A DNA stretch of 64,000 nucleotides from Haematobia irritans (GCF_050003625.1 NC_134400.1:55804066-55868065); one strand, 5' to 3'; shown: positions 23,746 through 32,893, counted from the first letter of the stretch. Notes: generated from the letters alone by a model not told the origin. Translations and numbers: made by a program.

Positions 23746-24197
23746 CTAAATAAACTTTCTCTGGAAACTCTGCCTTAAAAGGAAGACGACAAAACGGCCA
23801 TCAGTTTGGCGAAAGGTTGTCTGCCGAAAAAAATCTTCACAAAATTGATCTTCTTCTGATATAGGATTCGATCTTTCAGCTTCTTCGATCTTCCAAAATT
23901 TTCGTTTTTGGTCATGTAGAAGAAAATCATCAGAACGTGATACAAGTGTTGAAAAAGTATGGGCATCCGCGGATGGTAAAGGACCGTACAAATACCACCC
24001 AAAATAAGATTCTCTAGCTTCAAGGCCGCTCTCGACAATAGATCGAACACCATTTAAATTTATAGAAGGCAAGTAATCACTGCCGATTATCATGTCGATA
24101 GGTCCAGGCTTAAAGAAACCTGGGTCTGCTAACTTTAAATCAGGGAGATTTTCAATTCTAGCTTGCTTTGACGGCAAAAAATGTGTAAGCTTTGGCA
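23746..24197 (-). pseudogene. BEL/Pao aspartic protease, C-terminal half
   Basis: Contains DPGFFKPGPIDMIIGSDYLP and ESYFGWYLYGPLP, the typical C-terminal BEL/Pao protease block. The N-terminal half lies at about 25344-25610, beyond the Transib-like insertion. The frame is also broken toward the RT. Confidence 0.8.
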
Positions 24198-24474
24198 CAA
24201 CGCACACAGGGTTAGAATAGCCTGTTTTATTGGATTAATTAAAAAAACAAAAATTAAGTATCGTCAAAATTTTTTGCACACGGTTACAGTATATAAAATT
24301 CTACATCACTTGTCGTTAAAATAAATTTCACAAGTGGTCTGGTGTTTTTGTAGTGAAACTTCAAAGTCAAACTTCATAGAAATTTTTGTGCAAAAAAGGC
24401 TGAAAAAAGTGAAAACGTTCCCGTTGAAAATTTTATTTATTTTTAAAAGTATTGTAAAAGTTAAACATTTTTCA

Positions 24475-24642
24475 ATGGAACCATCAAGTTCAGGTTATTT
24501 TGCAAATACGTCGTTAACATTTGTGTCTCAAATTATGTGTGGAAGTGATTTAGATGTAGTTATTTATATTGAAAATGCCAAAAACATATTTTTATATTTT
24601 AAATGGATATATAGTTATTATTCGTCCACAATCGTGTCATAA
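24475..24642 (+). CDS. Short ORF in the Transib-like element (possible first exon)
   Basis: 55 codons beginning MEPSSSGYFANTSLTF, after an AT-rich leader with TATATAAA about 190 bp upstream. No domain recognised. It may be the remnant of a first transposase exon or of captured sequence. It lies wholly inside the transposon and shares its orientation with the acidic frame at 24967-25116. Confidence 0.3.
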   Translation: MEPSSSGYFANTSLTFVSQIMCGSDLDVVIYIENAKNIFLYFKWIYSYYSSTIVS

Positions 24643-24966
24643 TTTGTAGTTTATATTAAAGAGGACATAAATCTGTGTTATATTGCAAAATTTTACGCTG
24701 CCCTTTTGTGCTTTTTAGAAGCCATGCATTGTTTAATACAAGTGTTGCAGCAGTCAAATTAGCTAAAAGTCACATTGATATCGCGACTGGTGCTGTTGTT
24801 GTGTGTTGTGTTTTGTTGTTTTTCATGTTACTTTTTCTATTTATTTGTGCTCTTCTTTTCCGTATATTAATGTTGTTATTTTTGTTTCTTTTAATAATAT
24901 TCTTTATTACAATAATATTTTGTTTTTGTTTATTTTAATAATAATCTTTGTTTTGACAAATAGTGA

Positions 24967-25116
24967 TTGCCAGAGGAGGCAATTGATTTAATTGTACCTG
25001 CAGCTCCAAACAAGGACTATTTCAGTGATGTTGAAGTTGCTGATGCTGCGGATGATGATAATGATGATGATGATAACGATAATGACGATGATAATGATGA
25101 TGATGTGGATGATTAA
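24967..25116 (+). CDS. Acidic C-terminal exon-like frame in the Transib-like element
   Basis: 49 codons and a stop, reading LPEEAIDLIVPAAPNKDYF and then a run of Asp/Asn codons. It follows a pyrimidine-rich stretch and an AG, consistent with a last exon. An AATAAA lies downstream (near 25265). The Asp run comes from GAT repeats. Function unknown. Confidence 0.3.
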   Translation: MPEEAIDLIVPAAPNKDYFSDVEVADAADDDNDDDDNDNDDDNDDDVDD

Positions 25117-25343
25117 CTTTAAGATGTATAAAATGCAATGTTTAAGTTCTCATACTGTACTCCTTGCACTATATACCTACACTGATATTTGGGATTACTT
25201 AATAAAATTATACTCAAATATACTTAGAAAACATTTTTTAACTTATTTTAATGGCATTAACTGAAAAATAAAGAAAAATTATCCTAACATAGCTTCCCTG
25301 ATTTGATCCAAGAAAATATGCTACTCTAACCCACTGTGCAACG

Positions 25344-26295
25344 ATGGCATTTGCTTTAATTTTATAATTCGATATCTATGATCTTACATTAACGCAGCAT
25401 AACGATTTTGAATTACCAACAACCGTCCCACCGAGCCCAGAAATTTGAAAGTTACTCGTTACTATGGGGTTTAAGGTTTGTTGAACTCGTCTTGATATGA
25501 ACGTTTTCTCTGACCATGCATCTAAGAGAACACGTAACGTAAACAATTGACCCGCATGGTCAATGTCAATAAGAGCCGTGTGTAAAATAGTTGTCCCGCC
25601 ATTTTGAGTGAAATGCGCTTGAACATTAGTTAACTGAGAACTGGTGCTGGGTATTTCTGAAGGCGTAGAAGAGGAAGCTGGTTGTTCTTTCTTTCGTTGG
25701 ATTCAAGATGAAGTATGGTATGTGTGATATTACATGTTGACCATGATCTATCACTCGTGCAATTTGATTTAAAATGAGATGGAGAAAGACAGTTCGAGCA
25801 GTATTTGTTTGAATATACATATTTGAGACGATCGTTGACCGAAAGTGATTTAAAATAATTGCAATCGCGCAATGGATGACTGCGATTACATTTCTTACAT
25901 ACGTATTTTTGTTTATCCGTTTCTATATTAAATACGAAAGATTGAGATTTTCACTGTTGTCCATGATTTTCTCTCGAGTTGGATTTTCGAAAATCGGAGA
26001 TTGTTTCTATTATTTCAATTCGTTTGGACAGAAAAAAAACTCATTTACAACTCTTTATGATTGCTGAGAGAATCTTCCAAGGCACGTAAAGTATCCTCTG
26101 GAAGTTTTGTGGAACAGAGGTGAACCAATATGGGGTCCCAATTATCCGTATTGATTTTGTAGGATTTAAAAATTGACAAACTGTCATTGATACCACTTTG
26201 TATCTGGCGAATAGATTATGGAGTCTCCAATTGAAGTGGTGGTAAACCGAAAAGTTGTTTCATCTATTGATGAACTAAAATTCTTGGATCATCTA
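25344..26295 (-). pseudogene. BEL/Pao Gag and protease N-terminal half, broken
   Basis: Read on the minus strand from about 26280: an LFGLPPLQLE segment with a stop just after it, then WDPILVHLCSTKLPEDTLRA typical of BEL/Pao Gag, then zinc knuckles (CKKCNRSHPLRDC; YCSNCLSPSHFKSNC). The protease start (ISGLGGTVVGNS) follows with further stops and frame changes. The Gag N-terminus is lost at the junction with the repeat at 26311. Confidence 0.75.
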
Positions 26296-26310
26296 CCAGA
26301 TCAAACTTTT

Positions 26311-27445
26311 TCACTATTTTGGTAGATTATTTTTGGCTCGAGTGGCAACCATGATTATGAACCGATAAGGACCAATTTTTGTGTGATTGGGGATCGACTA
26401 TATATAACTATAGACCGATATGGACCAATTTTGGCATGGTTATTAGCGGCCTTATACTAACACCATGTTGCAATTTTCAACCGGATCGGATGAATTTTGC
26501 TCCTCCAAGAGGCTCCGGAGATCAAATCTGGGGAACGGTTTATATGGGGGCTATATATAATTATGGACCGATATGGACCAATTCTTGCATGGTTGTTAGA
26601 GACCATATACTAACACCACGTACCAAATTTCAACCGTATGGGATGTATCTTGCTCCTCCAAGAGGTTCCGGAGATGAAATCTGGGGAACGGTTTATATGG
26701 GGGCTAAATATAATTATGGACCGATATGGACCAATTCTTGCATGGTTGTTAGAGACCATATACTAACACCATGTACCAAATTTCAACCGTATGGGAAGAA
26801 TTTTGCTCCTCTAAGAGGCTCCGGAGGTCAAATCTGGGGATCGGCTTATATGGGGGCTATATATAATTATGGGCCGATGTGGACCAATTTTTGCATGGTT
26901 GTTAGAGACCATATTCTAACACCATGTACCAAATTTCAGCCGGATCGGATGAAATTTGGTTATCTTAGAGGCTCCGCAAGCCAAATCGGGGGATCGGTTT
27001 ATATGGCGGCTATATGTAATTATTGACCGATATAGACCAATTTTGGCACGGTTGTTAGAGACCATATACTAACACCATGTACCAAATTTCAGCCGGATCG
27101 GATGAAATTTGCTTCTCTTAGAGCAATCGCAAGCCAAATTTGGGGGTCCGTTTATATGGGGGCTATACGAAAAAGTGGACCGATATGGCCCATTTGCAAT
27201 ACCATCCGACCTACATCAACAACAACTACTTGTGCCAAGTTTCAAGTCGATAGCTTGTTTCGTTCGGAAGTTAGCGTGATTTCAACAGACGGACGGACGG
27301 ACGGACGGACATGCTCAGATCGACTCAGAATTTCACCACGACCCAGAATATATATACTTTATAGGGTCTTAGAGCAATAGTTCGATGTGTTACAAACGGA
27401 ATGACAAAGTTAATATACCCCCATTCTATGGTGGAGGGTATAACA
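26311..27445 (+). mobile_element. Hairpin-ended dispersed repeat, copy E (internal and right part)
   Basis: Starts inside the family sequence (GGTAGATTATTTTTGGCTCG), contains about six 153-bp units (26385-27160), a (GGAC)n run, and ends with CCCCCATTCTATGGTGGAGGG. The left hairpin end is missing, so it is truncated. Confidence 0.75.
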
Positions 27446-28208
27446 AATTAATTAAAAAACTTCCTGTGTAATTAAAATAATTAACTTCCTTGTGAGAACA
27501 CTTTTGGAAGTGAAAGTGTGGAACTACTTTTAGTTGCTTTATTGTAAATTAATTGCCTAGTTATGTTGTATTCTGATTTTTTATTCATGTTTATAAAATG
27601 AAACATTAATTGAACCGATAATTTCAGTCTATTAGTTTTAAGCAAGGGGTGCTATAGGCCCCCTAGGAAAATTGTCCAGCTACGCTAATGTCTGGCGCCT
27701 AAGATTTTTTCTTTATTTTAAGTTCATTTTTTCTTTTCGAGAAAGATGAATTGTTTAAATGGCAATTAAAAATCCAAAAATGTCGGAAAATTTTCGTTAA
27801 TTTAATGAATCTCATAATTTGGAATACAATTTAGTTCAATTTTCGCATCAGATAGTTATTTTTTTTCTCATAATGTAGTTTACTTTTTTTCTTGCCTTTA
27901 AAAGTAACCTCGTAACCTCGATTACCTTTTAAGGCGCCCATCACATAAAAATAACAAGAGTAAGGCGTTTAGTGGAACAACAAAAAAAAGGTGGTCAATG
28001 GTCTCCACGCCATGTCCGTATTAAGGAAAATTCAGTGGTACATGTTTATGGGAGCTTTATCTAAATCTGAACTGATATGCCTGATATTTTTCATAGGGGT
28101 GTGTCAAGTATAGGGTTTTTCTAATGGCTCCCAATTGTTATTTCGGGTGATGCGGCGATTCGGTGTTGATAGTTGATTCGTTGTTAGGTTAGTAACAAAA
28201 TCTACAAT
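27446..28208. other. Non-coding interval
   Basis: No gene recognised. AT-rich sequence with no long open frame on either strand. Confidence 0.5.
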
Positions 28209-28238
28209 CTACGTGCCGAAACTACTAGTGGAAACAAG

Positions 28239-28650
28239 CTAATAGCCGGAGCTATCAGTGCGGAAGCAAGCTAATTGCCGAAACAATTAGTGCGGAAGCA
28301 AGCTAATATCCGAAGCTATTAGTGCGGAAGCAAGCTAATCGCCGAAGAACGATTAGTGCAGAAGCAAGCTAATCGTCGGGAAACGATTAGTGCGGAAGCA
28401 AGCTAATTGCCGAAACAATTAGTGCGGAAGCAAGCTAATAGCCGAAGCTATTAGTGCGGAAGCAAGCTAATTGCCGAAACAATTAGTGCGAAAGCAAGCT
28501 AATAGCCGAAGCTATTAGTGCTGAAGCAAGCTAATAGCCGAAGCTATTAGTGCGGAGGCAAGCTAATCGTCGACAAACGATTAGTGCGGAAGCAAGCTAA
28601 TAACCGAAGCTATTAGTGCGGAAGCAAGCTAAATGCCGAAACATTTAATG
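28239..28650. repeat. Array of 13 stem-loop units (~32 bp each)
   Basis: Each unit is a perfect or near-perfect hairpin followed by a constant linker (AGTGCGGAAGCAAG). The stems differ between units but stay paired: CTAATAGC/GCTATTAG, CTAATTG/CAATTAG, CTAATCG/CGATTAG, CTAATCGT/ACGATTAG and CTAAATG/CATTTAA. Loops are mainly CGAA or CCGAAA. A few units (first, third, twelfth) carry single stem mismatches. A degenerate unit precedes at about 28210. The array ends about 250 bp before the Polinton. No protein is encoded; function unknown. Confidence 0.9.
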
Positions 28651-28893
28651 CGATTGTAGAGTTCCTGTCGCTTAGTGTGAACTGACTGCGGTCGTGCCAC
28701 TCATCGTGTTCAATACCCTTCGGCTGTCGGGACTCCTACTCGTTGCCCAAAGACCCCGTGTTTATATTCTCCTACAGCCACAACGTAGATGAGAATTATA
28801 CTCACAGCACGCAAAAATAAATGTCGCTGAAAGTCAGGATGCATTATGAATCACTGTTCTCATACCCACCCAGACTACATTGAACGATAGTGG
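28651..28893. other. Flank between stem-loop array and Polinton
   Basis: No gene recognised. Possibly a fragment of the element that carried the stem-loop array. Confidence 0.4.
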
Positions 28894-28899
28894 TATGTG
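28894..28899. other. Polinton target-site duplication, left
   Basis: TATGTG directly precedes the element; the identical TATGTG follows its right end at 45263-45268. Confidence 0.9.
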
Positions 28900-29813
28900 A
28901 GTAGAGATACTTTCTGCGTTTCAGATATAGGTCAAGTGGTTTATGCAAAGATAAGATAAGATAAGGTTGAATTTTTATTGGTCTGTGTTTAAGATATAGG
29001 TCACGTGCTTTATGTAATTAGGTCAAGTGCTATGTAAACAAAGATAAGGTTGATTATCCCCAAAACTTTTTTGGGGCTTACAAAATTGATTTATTGTTTG
29101 ACGGGGTTAAATACATTGGTTGGTTTATAAGATGATAAGGTTTATCAAAGTTGGTTGCACGTTCGTTTATCAAGATTAAATTTTTGTGGATGCCAGAAAT
29201 GTTATTGGAGCTTACAAAATTGATTTATTGTTTGACAGGGGTTACATATGTTTATCAAAGATGGTTGCACTTCGATGGTTTGTTGGTTGCACTTCGATGC
29301 ACTTTATCTATAACATTCTCCAAACTAACTGAGTGATCCTATAGAAAAGCAAACGAGAAAAAGTGATGAATTTATGATGTGATAGCGATAGAGTGTCCTA
29401 TAATACACTTATAAAGGGTTAAAACTTCACGTTGGTTGGTTGATAAGATGATAAGGTTTATGAAAGTTGTTTTATCAAGTTAAAATTTTTGAGGATCCCA
29501 AAAATTTTATTGGGGGAAAATAGATTTATTTATGACTTTCTCCAAAGATATGATCTTGCTAATCTTGTATTCTAAAAAATTTCTTAAAATGCATGTGGTT
29601 CTGTGTATGTTGAATGTACACGTTTGGGTTCTGATGTGTTTGAGTTGTTGTTATTGTTGGATAAAGAAAAGTGAAAGTGGAAAAAATATAAAATGATTGT
29701 TGGAAAAGCGTGTGCGTGTGTATGGCATTTTTCGTTTGATCGTTTGGTTAGGATTGCAGCGATATTGAGACTAGGTGATGAGGCTAATTGATAAGGATGG
29801 TTAATATATGATT
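28900..29813 (+). repeat. Polinton left terminal inverted repeat (914 bp)
   Basis: Inverse complement of 44349-45262 with few differences; similarity stops after TTAATATATGATT. It contains internal direct repeats (blocks around GGTTGGTTTATAAGATGATA and GGTTGGTTGATAAGATGATA). A 61-codon frame (29151-29336) is mirrored in the right copy with one residue changed. Confidence 0.95.
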
Positions 29814-29869
29814 GAGACATAGTTTTGTGTGTGAAGCAGGCATTTTTGCTCTCGGATGGATGGTCTCGT

Positions 29870-30240
29870 TGAGTGATCCCATAGAAAAATAAATGAAATG
29901 GAATGATGAATTTATGATGTGTCAGGTTTTTGGGTACTCGTATAACACGGATATTGCTTCAATGTTTGTGGAAAGAATTTGTCTTTAACCACATATAAAA
30001 TTTCTGTCGATAACCCATGTTGCAATTGCATTGATATCTTTAGAAACGCGAAATATTTTATGGCGGGTCGAGTTGACAATAGAAAATGATTGTTGGAAAA
30101 GCGTGTGTGTGTGTGTGTGTGTGTATGGTATTTTGTTGGAAAATTGTGCATTATCGTTTGGTCTAGCATTTGACCGTTTGGTTAGGATTGCAGTGTTATT
30201 GAGACTAGGTGATGAGGCTAATTGATAAGGATCGTGAATG
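29870..30240 (+). repeat. Subterminal partial repeat of the left TIR with (GT)n
   Basis: Repeats TIR segments in the same order and orientation: GAGTGATCCCATAGAAAA, then GTTGGAAAAGCGTGTG, then GACTAGGTGATGAGGCTAAT. A (GT)n microsatellite lies at about 30104-30123. A matching inner duplicate lies on the right side (44148-44245). Confidence 0.75.
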
Positions 30241-30323
30241 AGAAAATAAGAGCTTTTTTTTGTTTTTTGTTGTTTTGGGAAATGGTGAAAATAATGAAGC
30301 TTTTTTTTATTGCTCAAATTTTG

Positions 30324-30362
30324 TATAAATAGGGGAGCTGTTTAATTTCAAAGCAATCAGTT
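30324..30362 (+). promoter_or_regulatory. Core promoter: TATA box and TCAGTT initiator
   Basis: TATAAATAG at 30324, and an arthropod-type initiator TCAGTT at 30357, about 35 bp apart, upstream of the ATG at 30397. The first rightward gene of the Polinton is probably transcribed from here. Confidence 0.6.
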
Positions 30363-30396
30363 TCAAATATCAGCAAGAAAAGTGTCAAGCATCAAG

Positions 30397-30729
30397 ATGA
30401 GCAGCAATTCTACTCTCGTTGAAAATTTTAATTCATTGAATTTTAAAAGAATTCTAAGCATGAAGGAGTTGGCGATAAACTTGGAATACTTAATTGGAGG
30501 AGCATACAGGACATCAACCAAATTTGGGGAAAAAGTTGTACTTCAACTCAATGATGGAGTCCTCTATCTACCATCAAGATTCAACTCATTGAGCGAGGAT
30601 GATATTAAGCGGTTGAATGAAGGATCGTTTTCCATCACGAAAGTACCCCTTAAAGAAGGAGCAGACATTACCAAATTAGTTTTAAATGAAATTTTGATAA
30701 CTCCAGATACATTTTATGTACCCTATTAG
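30397..30729 (+). CDS. Small Polinton protein, possible OB-fold ssDNA-binding protein
   Basis: 110 residues from the ATG in ATCAAGATGAGC, preceded by a TATA box and initiator. The central part (TSTKFGEKVVLQLNDGVLYL, then PSRFNSL) has the alternating beta pattern of a single OB-like domain. Small proteins of this look are common next to viral polymerases, but no catalytic or zinc motif allows certainty. It is the outermost rightward gene, next to the left TIR, a usual place for early or replication genes. Function is inferred from fold impression only; a structure prediction would decide. Confidence 0.55.
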   Translation: MSSNSTLVENFNSLNFKRILSMKELAINLEYLIGGAYRTSTKFGEKVVLQLNDGVLYLPSRFNSLSEDDIKRLNEGSFSITKVPLKEGADITKLVLNEILITPDTFYVPY

Positions 30730-31045
30730 GTTAAGGAAATTAAACATAAATAAATAAATAAATTTTCATATATTCCATTGATACTTTAAATTACATTCTT
30801 TTTTTTATTTTATTTTGGAATGAGGGGATGGGAGGGAAAGAAAAAAGAAACAATTTCAAGTTTTTTTTCTTCTTTGAAACTTTTTTAAAATCGTCATTCT
30901 TTTTTTTTTCGTATTGGTAATGTGAGTGTGAAGTGAGGAAACATAGACATACTCATGAGAATAAAAGCATCATCATATCTGGTCATGATCACAGTACAAA
31001 ACAGTTGTTCATACTTATACATAACAAAGTCGTAACAAAACAAAA

Positions 31046-31534
31046 ATGGTTAACGTATTGAATTTAAAAGTGTCCTTCATAGACGAAAGCCTACTCTATC
31101 GGGAAGATGAGCGATGTAAGACATTTCAAACTTGGGCGGGAAAGCTAAAAAATTGGCAAGATATGGCAAAGAGTGGTTTTTTCTATACTGGTGAAAATGA
31201 TAAGGTGAAATGCTATTTCTGTCATGTGGAAATACAATCTTGGGAGATCGATGATGATGTTATTTCTGAACATATGCGATGGTCACCGATTTGTCCATTG
31301 TTGAGACGATATGCTACGAATAATATTCCATTGTGTGAGGAAGAGTTGGATCACCTACTTCGACCAATAGGATATGATATTTGTGGATTGAATATGAAGC
31401 GAGCGGGAGCGAAAAGCAAACATAATATATTCGAAGCAAATTATGTTTACACCTTTTACAATATTTTTCATGTATTTCTAGTGTGTGGATTAACTTTACT
31501 GTTTCTAATCAAATCAAATAAAGCTATAGAATGA
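31046..31534 (+). CDS. Single-BIR, IAP-like protein with C-terminal membrane anchor
   Basis: 162 residues. The BIR domain spans about residues 28-93. It contains SGFFYTGENDKVKCYFCH and the exact zinc ligand spacing C-x2-C-x16-H-x6-C (CYFC ... H MRWSPI C). There is no RING. A hydrophobic stretch near the C-terminus (about residues 138-155, FHVFLVCGLTLLFLI) followed by lysines looks like a tail anchor. BIR proteins of the IAP family bind caspases or pro-apoptotic partners; some large insect DNA viruses carry them. Membrane anchoring and anti-apoptotic function are inference. BIR is not part of the Polinton core set, so this is accessory cargo. It is followed by a convergent gene with the two 3' ends about 45 bp apart. 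Confidence 0.85.
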   Translation: MVNVLNLKVSFIDESLLYREDERCKTFQTWAGKLKNWQDMAKSGFFYTGENDKVKCYFCHVEIQSWEIDDDVISEHMRWSPICPLLRRYATNNIPLCEEELDHLLRPIGYDICGLNMKRAGAKSKHNIFEANYVYTFYNIFHVFLVCGLTLLFLIKSNKAIE

Positions 31535-31579
31535 TGACAAGAATAAAAAAAAAGTTTTTTTTTTTTTTTTTTTATTTAT

Positions 31580-32101
31580 TTATTTAGTTATTTTTTCATT
31601 AATAAAATTTTGTACATGACAGAAATTGGATTCTATATAAACAAAAAGTTTGAAAACATTATTGAGAGAGCACTTAAATCTATTATCAGAATGAATTTCA
31701 CATGATGTATAATAGTTATTCAGTTTTGAAAAGCTTGTTTTATACTCTAGATTTATGATTCTAACATTTAAATACTTCATTAGAAAATCTTTTTTGGCTT
31801 TCCCAAAGCAGAAGATATAATCATAGCAATTGAGCGGTGAGAGAATATCGCCAACATTGATGTAGTCTATGTCACCATCCATCCAATCCAGTCCATGTAC
31901 AAATTTCCGACAGTAAATGTTTTTTCGACGTCCCATTCTGGTTAGCTCTCGGAAATCAAAAGGTCGTTTGAAAAGGAAGTAATTGGGTACAATCGAAGAA
32001 CCGCCCATATATGATAACTCTTTTATATAAATACTGTTATCGTTGCCGTGGCAGAACTGGAAATCCAACACCGCATAATTATTCCTTCTGAGAGTTGTCA
32101 T
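31580..32101 (-). CDS. Accessory protein, possible DEDD/RNase H-fold nuclease
   Basis: 173 residues. The N-terminus reads NYAVLDFQFC followed by IYIKELSYMG, a pattern of paired beta strands with an acidic residue as in DEDD exonucleases (D-x-E-like start). RKFVHGLDWMDGD, YIFCFGKAKKDFLMKY and VRIINLE follow, resembling a recurrent insect-element protein with an RNase H-like fold. The catalytic set cannot be confirmed by eye. The start codon is only 6 bp from the divergent ATG at 32108. Its 3' end converges on the BIR gene through an A/T-run region. Confidence 0.5.
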   Translation of the reverse strand: MTTLRRNNYAVLDFQFCHGNDNSIYIKELSYMGGSSIVPNYFLFKRPFDFRELTRMGRRKNIYCRKFVHGLDWMDGDIDYINVGDILSPLNCYDYIFCFGKAKKDFLMKYLNVRIINLEYKTSFSKLNNYYTSCEIHSDNRFKCSLNNVFKLFVYIESNFCHVQNFINEKITK

Positions 32102-32107
32102 TGTATT

Positions 32108-32869
32108 ATGGATTTACTAAATAGACTAAATGAATTAGCTTCTCAAAGCCCCTATATATACGGTTTTTATTTAGAAAAGCTAACAGTCTTGAAAATACTT
32201 CTAAAGAAAATGGAGAAAAACGTGGCCATAGAAGAAATGTTCAAGAATCATGATGTCGTTTTTGATTTTGAATATTTTGTCAACACATGTCTCAAAGTGA
32301 CATGTGGATTCTCCACCACTTTTTGTTTTGAACCATTAATTTGGTTTCAAGACAAGAAAAAAAATTTTGTAGGATTTTCTCGTGCGATGTGGCTTCATCT
32401 GATGACCTACAAGGAGTACATACAGCTCAGACTGGATCAGTTTGAGTTTTTCGATTCCTTCAATCTGTTGAATGACGTACCCAACGAGCATATCAGATTT
32501 GATTTTCGTCAAAAGGGAGGACAATGTTTCCTGGTTTTTCGTCAAAACAATGGGAAAATCAAAATTGATGCAGAAACATGGCGTGCCGTTACTCGAGTTG
32601 GCATATTCTTTACGACATTTATTTGCTGGAATGCGATTTTACAAAAACAAATTTCATACTTTTATTCTAATTTTTACATACCCACTTGTGCTAGACTAAA
32701 TAAAACTCACATTCAAATGAGAGAAATTGTGGGGGTTTATGAAAAGGAGGTAGCAATTGATTTAACACGCCTTTGTTTTGAATTTGGTAAAAAAATGAAG
32801 AAAATTATTAAAAAAGATGTTGAAATTTATAATTCATATGCAAATGTAGGCTATGAAACAATAAAATAA
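32108..32869 (+). CDS. Polinton accessory protein of unknown function
   Basis: 253 residues from the first in-frame ATG (MDLLNRLNELASQ); upstream in-frame codons lie inside the divergent gene and have no ATG. Mostly helical-looking. A central segment (HIRFDFRQKGGQCFLVFRQ, then KIKIDAETWRAVT) vaguely recalls PC4-like ssDNA-binding strands. The C-terminus is lysine-rich. Not recognised. It ends in an (AAAAT)n run (32864-32893) that supplies AATAAA signals. Confidence 0.6.
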   Translation: MDLLNRLNELASQSPYIYGFYLEKLTVLKILLKKMEKNVAIEEMFKNHDVVFDFEYFVNTCLKVTCGFSTTFCFEPLIWFQDKKKNFVGFSRAMWLHLMTYKEYIQLRLDQFEFFDSFNLLNDVPNEHIRFDFRQKGGQCFLVFRQNNGKIKIDAETWRAVTRVGIFFTTFICWNAILQKQISYFYSNFYIPTCARLNKTHIQMREIVGVYEKEVAIDLTRLCFEFGKKMKKIIKKDVEIYNSYANVGYETIK

Positions 32870-32893
32870 AATAAAATAAAATAAAATAAAATA
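32864..32893 (+). repeat. (AAAAT)n microsatellite
   Basis: Six or so AAAAT repeats covering the stop codon of the preceding gene and supplying AATAAA polyadenylation-like hexamers on the plus strand. Confidence 0.7.

Larger units (their letters stand above)
24203..25338 (+). mobile_element. Transib-like non-autonomous DNA transposon, 1,136 bp
   Basis: It splits the BEL/Pao protease. The 5-bp CAACG is duplicated at 24198-24202 and 25339-25343; removing one copy and the insert restores the family's protease frame. The termini are imperfect ~32-bp inverted repeats: CACACAGGGTTAGAATAGC on the left and, on the other strand, CACAGTGGGTTAGAGTAGC on the right. CAC ends with 5-bp GC-rich duplications are features of Transib elements, relatives of RAG1; CACAGTG equals the V(D)J heptamer. 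No transposase core is present. Inside lie a TATA-like box (near 24285), a short frame and an acidic frame. Confidence 0.75.
19511..26305 (-). mobile_element. BEL/Pao LTR retrotransposon, internal region, decayed and nested
   Basis: Domain order on the minus strand is Gag (about 26.3-25.6 kb), protease (25.6-25.34 and 24.2-23.75 kb), RT (23.7-23.0 kb), RNase H (about 22.9-22.6 kb) and integrase with DUF5641-like tail (20.9-19.5 kb), the order of BEL/Pao Pol. Two younger elements interrupt it: a LINE fragment in RNase H (about 21165-22578) and a Transib-like element in the protease (24203-25338). Several frameshifts and stops are present. No LTRs could be identified; the left part of Gag is cut by the repeat at 26311. 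Confidence 0.85.

Noticed and set aside
24203..24260. True 12/23 recombination signal with nonamer in the Transib-like ends
   Set aside because: The heptamer is present on one end only in exact form, and I see no convincing nonamer at 12 or 23 bp.
25016..25112. GAT-rich run as a simple microsatellite only
   Set aside because: It is embedded in a frame with non-repetitive codons before it (LPEEAIDLIVPAAPN), so I kept it as an exon-like candidate at low confidence.
28239..28650. CRISPR array
   Set aside because: Spacing is regular, but the variable part is the hairpin stem and there are no unique spacers. The setting is eukaryotic.
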